A DNA stretch of 64,000 nucleotides from Chara braunii (GCA_003427395.1 BFEA01000852.1:359248-423247), one strand, 5' to 3'. Positions 34,586 through 46,137 are shown, counted from the stretch's first letter. Made by a program: numbers and translations. Notes: generated by a model not told the origin, from the letters alone.

Positions 34586-35205
34586 ATATATTGTTATACA
34601 GAAAAACAAACTAAACAACATTTGCCTCAAAGTTACATCCAAATTCTTTACGAAATTTGCAATAAAAATCAAATACTAAAAATAAATAATAATATTGAAA
34701 ATTAGAATAAAATAAAACGATAATAAAATTATTCAGTGAGCGAGCACGTTTTGGACACTGCCATCTTTAGTGATTTTTCATTGTTTTTTTGTTGTGACAA
34801 ATGCCATGAAAATTTATACATGTGTATCTTACATAATAGAGAATATACAAATAAAGTTTGAAAAGTTAATAATTTTTTTCATGCCCCGAAATGAAGGAAA
34901 AACAAAAAAAAAAAAGAAAAAAAAAATAAATTAGTGAGTGGGTAAGCAAGTTTGACACCACCATCTTTGCCGATTTTGCATTTCCTTTTGGCTGAACAAA
35001 ATGAATTCAAAATTAAGAGGGAGATACCTTACATCACAAAGAACTCACAGAAAAATTTTCAGAAAAGAATAATAATATTTAGGTTTTAAAATAATGTTTT
35101 GCGGGGTCCGAACCCCTTCAGGTTCGGGCCCCGTACGGGGACCCGAACGCTCGAACGATCGAGGATCAGCTTAAGGGTCTCCGTACGTTCAGCCTAACAA
35201 CCTTG
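34586..35205. mobile_element. hAT-like element arm, second subfamily
   Basis: Two CACC/TGCCATCTTT-type units (about 34,757 and 34,963) precede a GC-rich terminus whose inward reading is CAAGGTTGTTAGGCTGAACG, like the right end of the 19,890-20,677 element. The left terminus is missing. Confidence 0.6.
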
Positions 35206-35235
35206 TTTATGAGCAGGAAAAAAAAACATTAAAAA

Positions 35236-35675
35236 ATTATTAAAATTATGGTACTTTTTTCATTGGCCCGCATGTCGAAGAGTGGCAAATAGAAAATGCA
35301 CTGAATCTGCACGCTGACTATTTCAGCATCATTTGTTTTTTTTTAATTTATATATTTTTTCCGAAAATACTATGACATAATCTACGAACCCTTCAATTTT
35401 TATAATTTCAACGCATTATTCTTAGATGAAAAATTCACTGAAGTTATGGTACTTTTTGCATTGGCCTACACGTCGTGGAATGGCAAAAATAAAATATAAA
35501 TAGAATCGAAAAAATAACTATTTTGGGGTAAAAACTTTATGCATATATATTTTTGATATTTGTTTCAAAAATATTACAATCTAGTTGATGGGTTTCCAAA
35601 GTTTCATATTATTTCGATTATTACTTTATCCGGGAGAAATCGTAAACGTTATAGTACTTTTTAGTTGTGAGACTG
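35236..35675. repeat. ~200-bp tandem repeat, 2.2 copies
   Basis: TTATGGTACTTTTT..CATTGGCC.(A/G)C..GTCG at about 35,246 recurs at 35,444, and a third unit begins near 35,649 (TTATAGTACTTTTT). The units are AT-rich and non-coding. The third breaks off at about 35,675. Confidence 0.7.
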
Positions 35676-36089
35676 CACCCGCCGGTAAGCAACGGTCACT
35701 GCCTTTCCGAAAAGCGTGGCCCTAACTCACCGGAGGCAGGGGGACTTGTGGTTTAAACTAGCGATGAAATTTTAACAGTTAGCAACGGTAACACCATTTA
35801 CATTAGATTTGTTGTTAACAGTTTGAATGAAAGGCGGTGATTGTTTACTCGTTTTCACTCTTGTGTTATGTTTGGAAGTATACTCGGGTTAATTATGGAA
35901 AATGTCAATATAAAATTGCCCTGAAGTGAAAAACGTTGAGTTTTAGTTGACAAATAATTATTTTTTTCCAACTATAATGAGGATTCACATAAGAAACAAC
36001 CGATTTCTCTCTGACTAAAAACAAAAAATAAACAGTAATGTAATATTAAGCTTTGAAAATTATTGCCTTATCTTTGGGGTTAAATATAT

Positions 36090-36330
36090 TATGAAAGGTA
36101 TCAGCCGTAGAATGTCGTAGGTGAAAGAGGTTGATACCGAAGTGATTGCTATCTACCTCTCACAGAGAGTCATATAAGGGAATTTATTTTTTTAATTTCT
36201 CATATAAAAAAAACACAATAAAAGCAAAGTTAGACCGAGTTATTAACGTGGTTGTCTTCATATTTATCCAATATTGGCATTCGATCAGATACATCCTTGC
36301 ATGTCACAAAGAGTTATATTAGGAAGAACC

Positions 36331-36384
<54 letters not shown>

Positions 36385-36780
36385 TACGGTTTACCGGGCA
36401 GTTCTATTTGACGATATATATATATATATATATATGTAAGGTATAATAAACTCTGAACGTGATTGTCTCCCAATTTATTTAAGTATAACTGTCAATGTGG
36501 TCAAATGCATCATGCAAATTGTTAGCGTGAGAAAACCTTGAAATGAAAGGGGTTGATAGGAAATCGGTCGCTTACATCATAAAAAGTTGAGATTCTTATT
36601 GCTTAAAAAAAAAAGTCATTGTAAGTTTCAAGATGATTGCCTCAAATACAATGAGCGCTGAAAAGTGTTAGTGTGAGAATGACTTTAAATGAAAGAGGTT
36701 GCTCGAGAATCAATTGCTCCCCGCCTTTCACATGGAGTCACATAAGAAAGACCTATATATGTATAAATATATGCAAGGTA
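36090..36780. repeat. Diverged ~190-bp tandem repeat with internal (TA)n
   Basis: The segment GAAAG(A/G)GGTTG..G followed by CAC..AGAGTCATATAAG..AA is found from about 36,123, 36,545 and 36,691, and its distal half also near 36,300. (TA)n tracts sit at about 36,333-36,381 and 36,414-36,435 at equivalent points. Confidence 0.55.
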
Positions 36781-36937
36781 TGAATCACCAGGACATATCG
36801 TAGTCCATTTGTCTCGTTTTGTTGGCTCCAATCGCTTTCTCCTCGTTGCGCTTTTGGGCCTTTTTCGAGTCATGAAATGATCGAAGATGGCGCTAAAACA
36901 TTTTTTACAAGGCTAGGGATACATACTGGTGGTTTAA

Positions 36938-37158
36938 ACCACCCTCATGTTTCCGAGTCGTTTTGCAAAAATGTGTGTGCACGGTGCATTAGGTGAGATG
37001 TACCCGGGTGACATTTCGCCCAAAATCTATCCAGGCAACTCGGATCTCGCATGAGCCCCATTTTACCTGGTTATATTTTGGGCGAAATAGCTTCCGGCAC
37101 ATCCCACCTGACACGGTTTGACGCATTTCTGCAAAATGGCTGGGAAACGTACTGGTGG
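36938..37158. mobile_element. TTAA-flanked MITE, long form (221 bp)
   Basis: Terminal inverted repeats of about 100 bp begin ACCACCCTCATGTTTCC on the left and, read inward, ACCACCAGTACGTTTCC on the right. Inner matches include ATTTCGCCCAAAAT with ATTTTGGGCGAAAT. The left flank is TTAA (36,934-36,937) and the right flank TTCA, a damaged TTAA. The ten bases before the left TTAA (TACTGGTGGT) are themselves the right terminus of the same family, so another copy once adjoined it. Confidence 0.65.
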
Positions 37159-37248
37159 TTCAATGTAACCCATCTTGGTCTCGCAGGGTGTCCAAAAAGG
37201 AAACGATAGGTAGTCGAAGCACCCCTGTTAGGCTATATAGAACCCCTT

Positions 37249-37304
37249 TGGGCTGCAAACCAATCCCTCCCGTTGGGCTGCAAACCAATCCCTCCCGTTG
37301 GGCT
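37249..37304 (+). promoter_or_regulatory. Three 25-bp repeats each with TGGGCT (site II-like)
   Basis: TTGGGCTGCAAACCAATCCC recurs with a 25-bp period, placing TGGGCT at 37,249, 37,274 and 37,299, some 440-495 bases before the eL27 start codon. TGGGCY (site II) elements are a known feature of plant ribosomal-protein gene promoters and are bound by TCP factors. A CTATATAG box lies just upstream (about 37,232). The regulatory role is inferred from motif and position. Confidence 0.45.
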
Positions 37305-37743
37305 GCAAACCAGGCTCACCCCGTTTGAGATAGACAATGCCGCTGAACATCCACCCCTTTCATCAGCGCGCACGGTCAACTCCTAGCTGAAGATCCACCC
37401 TATCTGCCTGTGCAGGCCAGCCCTTGGTGCTGCTTCGAGCATCCGCCTTGCGGGAAATTGAGGTGGCCAGGCTCTTCGACGGTGCAGCTGGCCCCGAACC
37501 TGAGGTTCTCTGTGGGAGTGTGGGAGAAGGGCCGACTGCCCACCGGTGTGGTTTCGAAGGCGGGAGATACCGTACGGAAAGAGGCTCTCCGAATATCGAC
37601 CTTCCGGTTCGGCCCTCTTGCGGGTCTTCACCATAGCAGAGGATATTAGACTCCTGTTCGCCACTTTCGCTCCTCTCTTCGAGTTGCGGCCGCCATAGCC
37701 TATCGTGAAATAGTAGTTGCTGCGCCTTCCCGCGTCAGCGAAA

Positions 37744-38128
37744 ATGGTTAAGTTTTTGAAGCAGAACAAGGTGGTCGTTTTGTTGAACGGGCGGTATGCA
37801 GGGCACAAGGCTGTGATCGTGAAGAACTTCGATGACGGCACGAGCGGGAGACCTTATGGCCATGCCCTGGTGGCGGGCATAGCCAAGTATCCTCGAAAGG
37901 TACGTCGGCGCTGTTTGCATGCCCGAGAACAACACGATATGTGCACTTGTCCTGTCCAGGTTTACCCCTCCAACGCTAAACGAATTGTGAGGACTTGCGT
38001 ATGGCGACCAGGACGAAGGACAGAGGGGGAGAAATGAGGGTCTAGAGTGAGAAATGAGAGGACGAAGACAGTGTTGGAAGTGATGCGAAGGGAGATCGAG
38101 TTCTAGGGGAGGCGCGGGGTGGAGTCAA

Positions 38129-38201
<73 letters not shown>

Positions 38202-41200
38202 GCCGTGATGGCAATCTTTCTGGGCTGGGGTGAGGGTGACCTGGCGTTCTGTGCGAGTGCAGGAATTATCCGCCTGACGCCCGTTTATTTTCGATCAAGT
38301 TTCTCATCTCGCTGGGTAGTTTTGTTTGCATCTTTGGCTTTCTTTTCCTTGCATTGTTTCTGATATGTGATCACCCAACATAACCGACCGTTGCTGATCC
38401 TTCGAGCCGGCGACATGTGGATGGACGTTTGTGCAGGTTACGAAGAAGCTGTCTAAGAAGAAGCTCGCCAAGAGGGCCAGGCTCAAGCCTTTCGTCAAGG
38501 TCATCAACTACAACCACATCATGCCGACGAGGTATTGTTTTTGTTGACTTACCCTTCTTCTTTCTGTTCTTGATGGGGGCTTTCAGCATTCGGAGCGTGT
38601 CTGCCTTTGTTTCGTGGCTGTAGGGTTGTGACTATGACATGCTTGTTGAAGTTTATGGGAAGTCTAAACAGTACATGTGGTGGGAGGTGGGGGCAAGGCA
38701 GGGAATTACTTAGGTTAGCTTAGGATACGCCGTAGTTAGCTGCGGGGGAATAGGGCTGCTGCTGCATCCCTGCCCGTTTGTTTCCAAACCCTAAAAGTGA
38801 GTTGGGTTGGCTTTAGAGATTGATGGTTTGTTCTTTAAGGGACTCTCTCGATGAGATTCTCTCTCACTGGTGCTTTTTGGTCTCGGGTTCTCTGTGTAAG
38901 TCTGACAATCCATTGCCTTTGGATTTTGTCTATACCTCCAAAGATGTTTCGTGAAATGCGGTAATGTTTGTTAGTAGTGGATTTCTTGAATGACTTGGTG
39001 ATTAGCTTGACGAGCTGCACCATCGGATGAGTTTTCGATAGGATGCCTGACCTGTTTGTGATCGAAGAGCCGGCGGACTGTATTTTAATAGACGATGGAA
39101 TTTGTCTATATCTCAATAGACGATGGAATTTGTCTATATCTCAATAGACGATGGATTTTGTCTATATCTGAATAGACGATGGAATTTGTCCACATCTCAA
39201 TAGGCGTTTCGTGAAATGTGGAAACGCTTGGCAGCAGTGGATTTCTTGTATAACTTGGTCATCAGTCTGAGGAGCTGCACCATCGGGCGAGTTTTCGGTA
39301 GAATGGCATTCGTGATCGACGAAAGAAGTGCGCACGTCGAAGTATGTATACGGATTAAGTAGAAGACACGCCTTTGATCCTTGTTGCTTCTAGTACATCT
39401 GAGGTGTGGAGCTGTACTTCATCTGATGCGTAGGCCTACACGTCTGATGTGTGGGCCTATACAACATCTGATGTGCAGGACTATACTACATCGAAGATCG
39501 CTATGGAATTTCTGCGAATAAGACATGTCTGGAAGGAAGACGAGGCTATAGCGAGTGAACCTGAAAGGCAGTTCAGCAGGGAAGAAATACCCTTTCTTGA
39601 ATTTTCTAGTAGTTAAGTGTATATGAAACACGTCCGACGTTCGATACACAACCCTAGACACGACAGTGTATTAAGGTAGAGGTACGCAGAGGGCGGGAGA
39701 CATGCGCTGGAACGTGTGCAGGGTATTGACAAGACACTGGTCGTTGAATACGGGCTTTAGTGAATGTGTTGTTGTCAAATTACAGTCAGCTAATTCAACA
39801 TAGCGCTCGAGTTGATTAGAATAAGCTGTTAATGATTTGAATAGCTGTTATAATGATGTTCGTGCGCTTGAGCTGTAAACGCCTTCTCTATCTTGACCAT
39901 GTATGGGAGTGGTGGTGAAATCGCTTGGCTGAGTAAAGGAAGAACACTCCGTAAGCGATGGTTCGCTCGAATGGCAGATCGGAAAGATCAACGTGTTAAG
40001 GATGTTGTTTCAGTACGTGATTAAGGTAGAGGCCGAAGAATGATTGATGACGTTCATGCGCTCCAACCGTAAAAGTCTTTGTGTAGACTGGAAGAACGCA
40101 TGGGAGTGATGAAATCGCTTGTCTTGGTAAGGGAAGAACACTGATGGTTGAAAAAGGGCAGAAGGAAAGATCTATATGTGTTAAGGATGGTCTTTCAGCA
40201 CGTCAAGTAGAGCACGTAGCTGAGTGTTTGTCTCTAATGATCCTGAATGGCTGCGCTTGTGTAGGTAGAAGCTTCATCCTTCGTCCCTTCATTTGCTGCA
40301 TGTCAAATGTATGGTCATCATTAATTACCCGCTCTCCTTTGCTCCGTATGTCATCTGCGTACTTGCTTTTTTCCGTATTATTGAGTGCAGTGACGTAGTG
40401 AGAGGGGAAAGATGCCGAATGAGGTGACGTTGTGAGCAGGGAAAGAAAAATCTGTGTGAGCGGCAAATGAAAACGAGTGACTTGTCGTTCTGAGCGGTAA
40501 ACGAAAACGAGTGAGCGGGAGAAGAAATCGACCGACGTGATGTTACGATCAGTAAAAGAAAAAAAGGAAGTGACGTTGTAAGCGGGGAAGAATAGCGCGT
40601 TTATTGTTGGGATTTGGGAGCTAGGAACTCTCTTATGGCTGAACGGGTTTTAAGTTGGGACTTGTACTCCCTCAGAGAATTACAATGAACTAAGGCTAGT
40701 GTTGTTGTCGTATCTGGTCTGAAAATCCGTCTGAATTCATCTGGTTTATTGTTGGGATTTGGGAGCTAGGAACTCTCTTACGGCTGAACGGGTTTTAAGT
40801 TGGGACTTGTACTCTCTCAGAGAATTAGTGGACTAAGGTTCATTGGCCGTGCATTATGTTCGAGGGAGGACGGGGACGGATTTCGGGATTTCTTGTCGCT
40901 AACGGATCCGTAAAACTTGTCTTGCGCAGGTACGCTCTCGATGTGGATCTGAAGACCACCGTTGTTCCAGAGAAACTTGAAACTCAGGCGAAGAAGGTGG
41001 AGACCAGAAAGGTGCGTCGCATGTCCCTCTTGTATGTCTAAATAGCCGGTGGGATTTCGTGAATTTCGAGTTGTTGGGTATTAAATGAAATGTATGTGGA
41101 GGGCAGAGCGTGGTTTGTTTTGTGCTTTTGCTGTTGTGTTGCAGAGTTTTAACGGAGATGCATTTTATTATGGTAAAATTGACCTTCTGCAGCCGTGTGG

Positions 41201-41287
41201 TGGCTGAGCAGAACGCGCTAGAAATGATGTGATAAGATAGACCGGACGTACGGAGACTTTGTCAAGAGAAGAGGTATCCGTTAAAAG

Positions 41288-41334
<47 letters not shown>

Positions 41335-41513
41335 GGTGACCTGTAGCCGGGTGGTGGTTGGCAAAGACCCTCCTCTCGGTTGAAGAGGGGATTAAGCGCT
41401 TCAAATGATGTGATGGGAAAAGTCGGATGTACGGAGACTTTATAAAGAAAAGAAATCCGTGAAAATGGGCGAGAGCGAGCGAGCGAGAGAGAGAGACAGA
41501 TATAGACAGGGAG

Positions 41514-41552
<39 letters not shown>

Positions 41553-41735
41553 TGGGAGTGAGGAAGATACCTAAACCTAAGCTGAAGAGCTGATGGTGAC
41601 AGGTTGTGCAATATCGCAAATTAACATGGTGGGATTGATTGTCTGGTTGGCTTTGTGCAGGAGGTGAAGAAGATTCTTGAGGAGAGGTTCAAGACAGGAA
41701 AGAATAGGTGGTTTTTCTCCAAGCTGAGATTCTAA
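37744..41735 (+). CDS. RPL27: 60S ribosomal protein eL27 (four exons)
   Basis: The coding exons are 37,744-37,899, 38,437-38,531, 40,930-41,011 and 41,661-41,735, giving 135 residues, the normal eL27 length. The start [20 protein letters not shown] and the KOW-type motif [18 protein letters not shown] in exon 1, [15 protein letters not shown] in exon 2, YALDVDLKT in exon 3 and [18 protein letters not shown] at the C-terminus are eL27 hallmarks. The protein is a component of the large subunit of the cytosolic ribosome. All introns are GT-AG (GTACGT, GTATTG, GTGCGT donors; GTGCAG, GCGCAG, GTGCAG acceptors), and phases join correctly: intron 2 splits AG|G of Arg. The ATG has a good context (AAAATGG). 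No frameshift or stop is present. It is the only clearly functional host gene in the window. UTR ends cannot be fixed from sequence alone. Confidence 0.97.
38132..38199. repeat. (GA)34 microsatellite in eL27 intron 1
   Basis: An uninterrupted AG/GA run lies within intron 1 (37,900-38,436). GA repeats in early introns of plant genes can bind BBR/BPC-type GAGA factors; that role is only a possibility here. Confidence 0.9.
38920..39325. repeat. Intron 2 duplication (~145 bp) with four 28-bp units between
   Basis: 38,920-39,068 and about 39,182-39,325 share GTTTCGTGAAATG.GG, then AGTGGATTTCTTG, GAGCTGCACCATCGG and GAGTTTTCG.TAG. Between them AATAGACGATGG recurs four times with a 28-bp period (39,087, 39,115, 39,143, 39,171). 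All lie within intron 2 (38,532-40,929) of the eL27 gene. Confidence 0.75.
40614..40836. repeat. Intron 2 direct repeat pair, ~93 bp
   Basis: TTATTGTTGGGATTTGGGAG and the following sequence to GACTAAGG appear at about 40,612-40,698 and 40,745-40,829 with very few differences. This is a recent local duplication near the 3' end of intron 2. Earlier in the intron (39,900-40,140) a GAAATCGCTTG..AAGAACACT segment is also duplicated. Confidence 0.75.
41288..41548. repeat. Two (GA)n tracts in eL27 intron 3
   Basis: (GA)n at 41,288-41,331 and a broken (GA)n at about 41,485-41,546 are each preceded by a related GTACGGAGACTTT.T segment (41,248 and 41,430). So the whole ~180-bp block has been duplicated within intron 3 (41,012-41,660). 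Confidence 0.75.
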
Positions 41736-42450
41736 GCCTCTGAAGTACGGGTATGTCGGTCGGAGAAGTGTTAAAGAAAGACGCGCAGCAATCTATCCTC
41801 GTTTAATCTATCTTCGTTTGGAAGGGCTAAAATTTCGGGTTTGGGCTCTCGTTGTCGAAGCCATACTCTGCATCGGTATCGTGATCGTGGGATATGACGT
41901 GGAAGGCGTTTTGCGCGCGAAAGTGTTTGGAATTGTTTAGACCGGAATGGGTGAAGGGAGTGATTTCCTTTGGAAGGGTTACAATTTTGGAGCGTGGCTT
42001 GCTATGCATGGGGTCTGATCGAGTGACAGGAACGGGCTTGTTTAGTTGAGGGGAGTAATTTCTTACAACTTAGAGCCAAAAGCGGATTAATCACACGCGC
42101 AGTGATGGGCAACTCGATGTGGCGGCCAATGTATTGATTTCAGAGCACGCGGATTATTGTTTTTTCGCTCTACCCGGTTCCTTGTTTTGACAGTAAGAGA
42201 GAGAGAGAGAGAGTTTTCTTGTCTTATTTCCGTTATCTTCCACCCAATGTACATTGGATGAGTTGCTAAGCGTCTTTCTTGTCACCTTTCTTTAACGTCG
42301 TTCTCTCTCAGTCGTGTGGATTCGTCTTTGCGGTGGTAATTTCTTGCCAGTCTGATTGGCGGCAAAGTTTTACTCTGTTGTTTCTCCTGAGCCGGTGAGA
42401 ACTGATCGTCTGCCCCTCCCTGCTTTCGGTTCCCCCATTTCCTCTCCACC
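41736..42450. other. eL27 3' flank and spacer, no further gene
   Basis: This covers the probable 3' UTR and downstream spacer. A short (GA)n lies at 42,197-42,214. No conserved polyadenylation hexamer could be assigned with confidence. Confidence 0.5.

Positions 42451-42451
<1 letters not shown>

Positions 42452-42488
<37 letters not shown>
42452..42488. repeat. Poly-C run (37 bases)
   Basis: An uninterrupted C homopolymer, whose minus strand is poly-G and can form G-quadruplex. Its true length is uncertain because sequencers miscount such runs. Confidence 0.9.
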
Positions 42489-42492
<4 letters not shown>

Positions 42493-42539
42493 GACCCTCC
42501 CCGCTGGCGTGTTGGCTTAAAGCTCTTTCTTCGTAGTAC

Positions 42540-43020
42540 CGCAGTGTTGGGAGTGTCGTTTTTCGAAGGGTCTTTATGGTTGCGTTCGCCTCCCATTGCC
42601 CGCCTAAACACCTCTCCCCGCGCCCTCCCCCAACTTCGGTCGCTTGTCGTTTGTGGTGAAGCTCGTTTGGTTCTATCATTGTGTTACCATTCCTTCTCCC
42701 TTCTTGATGTGCCATCCACTTCGACTCGGCGTTCCTAAGGCTCTCTATGGTTGCACTCTCCCTCGCAGACGGCGGAAGGAGCCTTTTCGCTCTCCCACTC
42801 GTCTCTCTTTCCTGTTTTCTTCTCTGCGGTTGATGCTCATTTGGTACTATCATTGTGTGCTACTATTCCTCCTCCCTTCTTGATGTGCCGTCCACTTCGA
42901 CTCGCCGTTCCTATGGCTCTCTATGGTTGCACTCTCCCTCGCAGACGGCGGAAGGAGGCTTTTCGCGCTCCCATTTGTCTCTTTCCTGTTTTCTTCTCTG
43001 CGGAAAGTGCGTGCCTAGCA
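42540..43020. repeat. ~176-bp minisatellite, about 2.7 units
   Basis: TTCTTGATGTGCC starts at 42,701 and 42,877, and CTCTCTATGGTTGCACTCTC with CGCAGACGGCGGAAGGAG follow in both. The stretch 42,545-42,700 is an earlier, more diverged unit (TCTTTATGGTTGCG.TC). ORFs on both strands follow the repeat and I do not regard them as genes. Confidence 0.75.
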
Positions 43021-43078
43021 GGCGTGTCGGACGGCGTGTATCGATTTTATTTGTCTTGTTGGGAATGTAGTACGTCCA

Positions 43079-43092
43079 GGGGGGGGGGGGGG
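43079..43092. repeat. Poly-G run (14 bases)
   Basis: A G homopolymer 590 bases from the poly-C run. The two could be inverted partners but are not otherwise similar. Confidence 0.85.
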
Positions 43093-45980
43093 CGTGCACG
43101 GCAATTGAATGTTGGTTTGCCTGGTGCTCCCGGAGTTATGTCATTTCACTTTCTTTAATGTCGATTTTCTGTGGATATGTTTTTTTTTGTTTTGCTATGT
43201 CTAGATTAATGGATTGGTCCTTCTATATATGGGTTTTCAACCGCTTTTTGGCTGCTGGTGAATGATAATGATGTTCTCTCTCACGCTTTCTGCTGACAGC
43301 GGTTATCTTGAATGAATTGAATCTCTAAACCACGAATTTCCCGAAGTCACAAGACGGGTGAACCCAACCTGTCCATGTCTATAACCCTAACGAAACACTA
43401 TGACCGATGGTTATGTTCTTTGTGCTACCATCTTCACACGAATGGGACGGCCGGTCATTTTAGCTGTGTATTTGGAACATCTTTCGGTCCAGATGCAGGG
43501 ATAATGACTGGGGGTTCTATTCGGGTGAAGACGGTAGCAATTGAGTACACGCCATATAGGGCCTCGTTCCACTACTCGCGACATGTGCAAAACGAGAGTA
43601 AATCTACCGCTAGAACATGGAAAGATGCATCGCCATGATTTTTCTCTTGTGCGCATGTCCAGAGTATACGATCGAGTGCTAGCAAATATTGGCAGATCCA
43701 GGTCACTCCCAGCTCTCATTTCGCCTCTCCTACCCATCTCTCCCCCAGCACGTGGTGTTGTTAGTGGTCTATTCACACGCTTGTGGAAGAGTTGCGTTGA
43801 GGTGGATTCTCTATTGTACAGGAGACGTGCTATCACACTGATGGTGAATGTATAGAAACAATCTTTGCCGGGCCGGTACAGGCAAAATGTGGGTGCGTTA
43901 TGTTCGGGGGAAGAACGTAGCTCAGGAATGAACGCCACCAGTATAGGGTAATTAATAGGCATGAGATATATTCAAGATCGAATCAGCGCGATATTTATGG
44001 TTGCCAGTCCTCGCATCGTCAGGTGTCACTCTCTGAATACGGAGCCTCTAATATCATGTTGAGGTGTAGGTATCCCTCGCACAACCACTGTAAGCTATTG
44101 CGCGCTCTGGATGTCCTAGGCTGGCTGGATTCAACTCTTGCGAGACTCCCTAGGTCATGCTCGCTCTTGGCTTCGTTAAGCTTGTTGCTTCCGTGGAGGC
44201 TGCTTTTTTTACTATAGTTATAATTTCTGTGTTTATATGTTTGTATGCCTAATTGTTTGTCCCAGCGTAGTAGTGCGTGCAGAGTTTTTCCTATATGGAC
44301 ATATGGCCTCGCTCCACTAGACATTCGACTTGTATCTGGGCTGCAATTCTACCGGATACTGTCTGACTAATGCAACAATTTGAATGCATCGGGACCAATT
44401 TCAGTTCCTAATACATTTTGACTGTTGTGCAGTCGAGGGCCGTTTTAACCATACTTCACACTAGTCTGTAGAGCACTTCTTACTAACTTATTGTAAAAAG
44501 AAGACGAAAAGAAAATAATTGAAAACAAAAAAAACAGCAAGCCAAAAGTTCCATGAAATTTCACCAACATTTCAATTTGTTGATTTTCACAATTTTCACC
44601 ACTGCCCAAAACAACCATCTCTAGGAACCCAACAAACACCAAACTTGGCGCATACACACCTTGACCAAAAACAGAACAGGGCAAACAACAAAACCAAAAA
44701 ACAAAAAAGCAAACTGCACTTTTCAAGGGGGTGAAGGTTACCCTAGGGGTGATAAGTGGGGTACCTGTTAACCATTTGTGCCTGGCCGGTATTGCGCGCC
44801 TGTACGTCGGGAACAGCCCCGGCATGTGTTCTCCTGAACACGGTTTTGCCCGCGTGTACGTCGGGATCAGCCCCGCTAGGACCAATTGTAGTAGTACATG
44901 CAGGCAGGAAGTCTGAGGAGAACTTGAGAAATTTGTTTAAACTTGAAAAGAGAAAATGCAAATTCGTAAAATCTGTTGAAGAGGAGAATTTCATTATGCT
45001 GAGGTAGTTGCTTGAGGAAGTTGCCCAGCGCAATTCGAATCTCCCAATATCTCCAAATTCGGATCTGCAAAAGGATTTTGTTTTGCAAACTCTGGATAGC
45101 ATCTTCCAACGTATGTGTCAAGCTGTACATTGAACTGCACATCGGTCTTGCGGCAGTTGAGCTTTAGAACAGACCTCTCTCTCTGTTTGTGTGTGTGTGT
45201 CTGGCTCTCTATGAAAAAGTAGAAGATCGTAGCAAAAGAGAGCGCTGATCAGCTCCCTCTCTCGTGTGGCAGTGGCTCAGTGTTCTCGACACTTTTACTC
45301 GAAAGTCGTCTCCGGCTCATGCACGTCCGGAATCCTCAGAATGCCTTTTAGCTGTATTCGTTTTCAGGACCATGGAGTAAGTGGGCGCTGTTCAATGACC
45401 TCCTCAGATTGCCTTCAGCTGTATTTGGGGCCATGTCAAGTTCAGATTCCATGTGCAGTGATAATGAATGGGCGGTTTATTCGGGTGAAGACGGCTCAAG
45501 TGTCCAGGGATTTTCAGTGTGTAACTGCGTGTGGCGTCTCTCACGCAAAATCATGGTAGACTGCGCACAGCGAGAGAGAGATAGCAAGAGAGAAAGAGAA
45601 AGAGAGAGAGAGAGAGAGGTTCTGCATTTGTTGCTGAGCAACACAGTGCACCTTGGGTCTGCCACTGTGGTTTCTGTGCCCATCTATTTGTGCACCCTCT
45701 CTCTCTTGCTTGCTTGCTCGCTCTCTTCGATCTCTTCCTCGCAAGGTTGTGCGCATACAGTCCAGCTGCCCGGAAGATGAGCGTTTAATTTTAAACAGAA
45801 GGGAGGAAGAAAGCTTTAATCTCACGGTTTTTGGTAATAAATTCTGTCAATTTTCATTCCCATTAGCCAAGGGTCCACTCTAGTTATGAGTTGCGTATGG
45901 TTGGGTTTTGGCTGGCCGTATGGTGTACCATCTTGTATACTTGTCGACTGCACCTAGAGTCCATTGTATCTGGAGAGAAG
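43093..45980. other. No gene recognised; scattered small duplications
   Basis: TATTCGGGTGAAGACGG occurs at 43,518 and 45,478 within a longer diverged repeat that also includes AGCTGT.TATTTGG. GTACGTCGGGA(A/T)CAGCCCCG is a direct repeat at 44,801 and 44,858. (GT) and (GA) tracts lie near 45,187-45,201 and 45,570-45,618. No protein family was recognised on either strand. Confidence 0.5.
43429..43534. repeat. Small palindromic element (~106 bp, 30-bp arms)
   Basis: CCATCTTCACACGAATGGGA..CGGTCA (43,429-43,458) is the imperfect reverse complement of TGACTGGGGGTTCTATTCGG..GACGG (43,505-43,534). Its right arm is part of the sequence repeated at 45,478, consistent with a MITE-like unit. Confidence 0.5.
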
Positions 45981-45987
45981 CAATTAA

Positions 45988-46137
45988 ATAACCAGTACTT
46001 GGCCCAGCTATCAGGTGCGGAAAAAAATAGAGTAGAAACGTTTCTAGTTGGATGAATTTCGGCGCTCCTGTAGTGGCCCGTACGTTTCTTAAAATCGTGG
46101 CGTGTGAACGGGCACGACTTTAGGAAGTACTGGTGGT
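45988..46137. mobile_element. TTAA-flanked MITE, 150 bp (minus orientation)
   Basis: The element is flanked by TTAA at 45,984-45,987 and 46,138-46,141. The ends are ATAACCAGTACTTGGC and, read inward from the right, ACCACCAGTACTTCC. The reverse complement matches 52,499-52,648 along its entire length, including GAGTAGAAACGTTT, GGATGAATTT and a central AAAATCGTG..CACGA inverted repeat. TTAA target duplications are the signature of piggyBac-like transposases, but no transposase is present. Confidence 0.75.

Noticed and set aside
35655-35745. Possible tRNA-like fold
   Set aside because: No proper TpsiC arm (GTTCRANNC) or anticodon arm in the right spacing.
37383-37841. 152-codon minus-strand ORF overlapping the eL27 5' region
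   Set aside because: It overlaps exon 1 of a certain gene on the opposite strand and shows no domain.
39400-39490. Additional hammerhead cores (CTGATG words)
   Set aside because: No GAAA with stem II in the right place; they belong to a ~31-bp intronic repeat.
42308-42853. 181-codon minus-strand ORF with Gly run
   Set aside because: It crosses the poly-C/poly-G homopolymer and the 176-bp minisatellite; no conserved domain.
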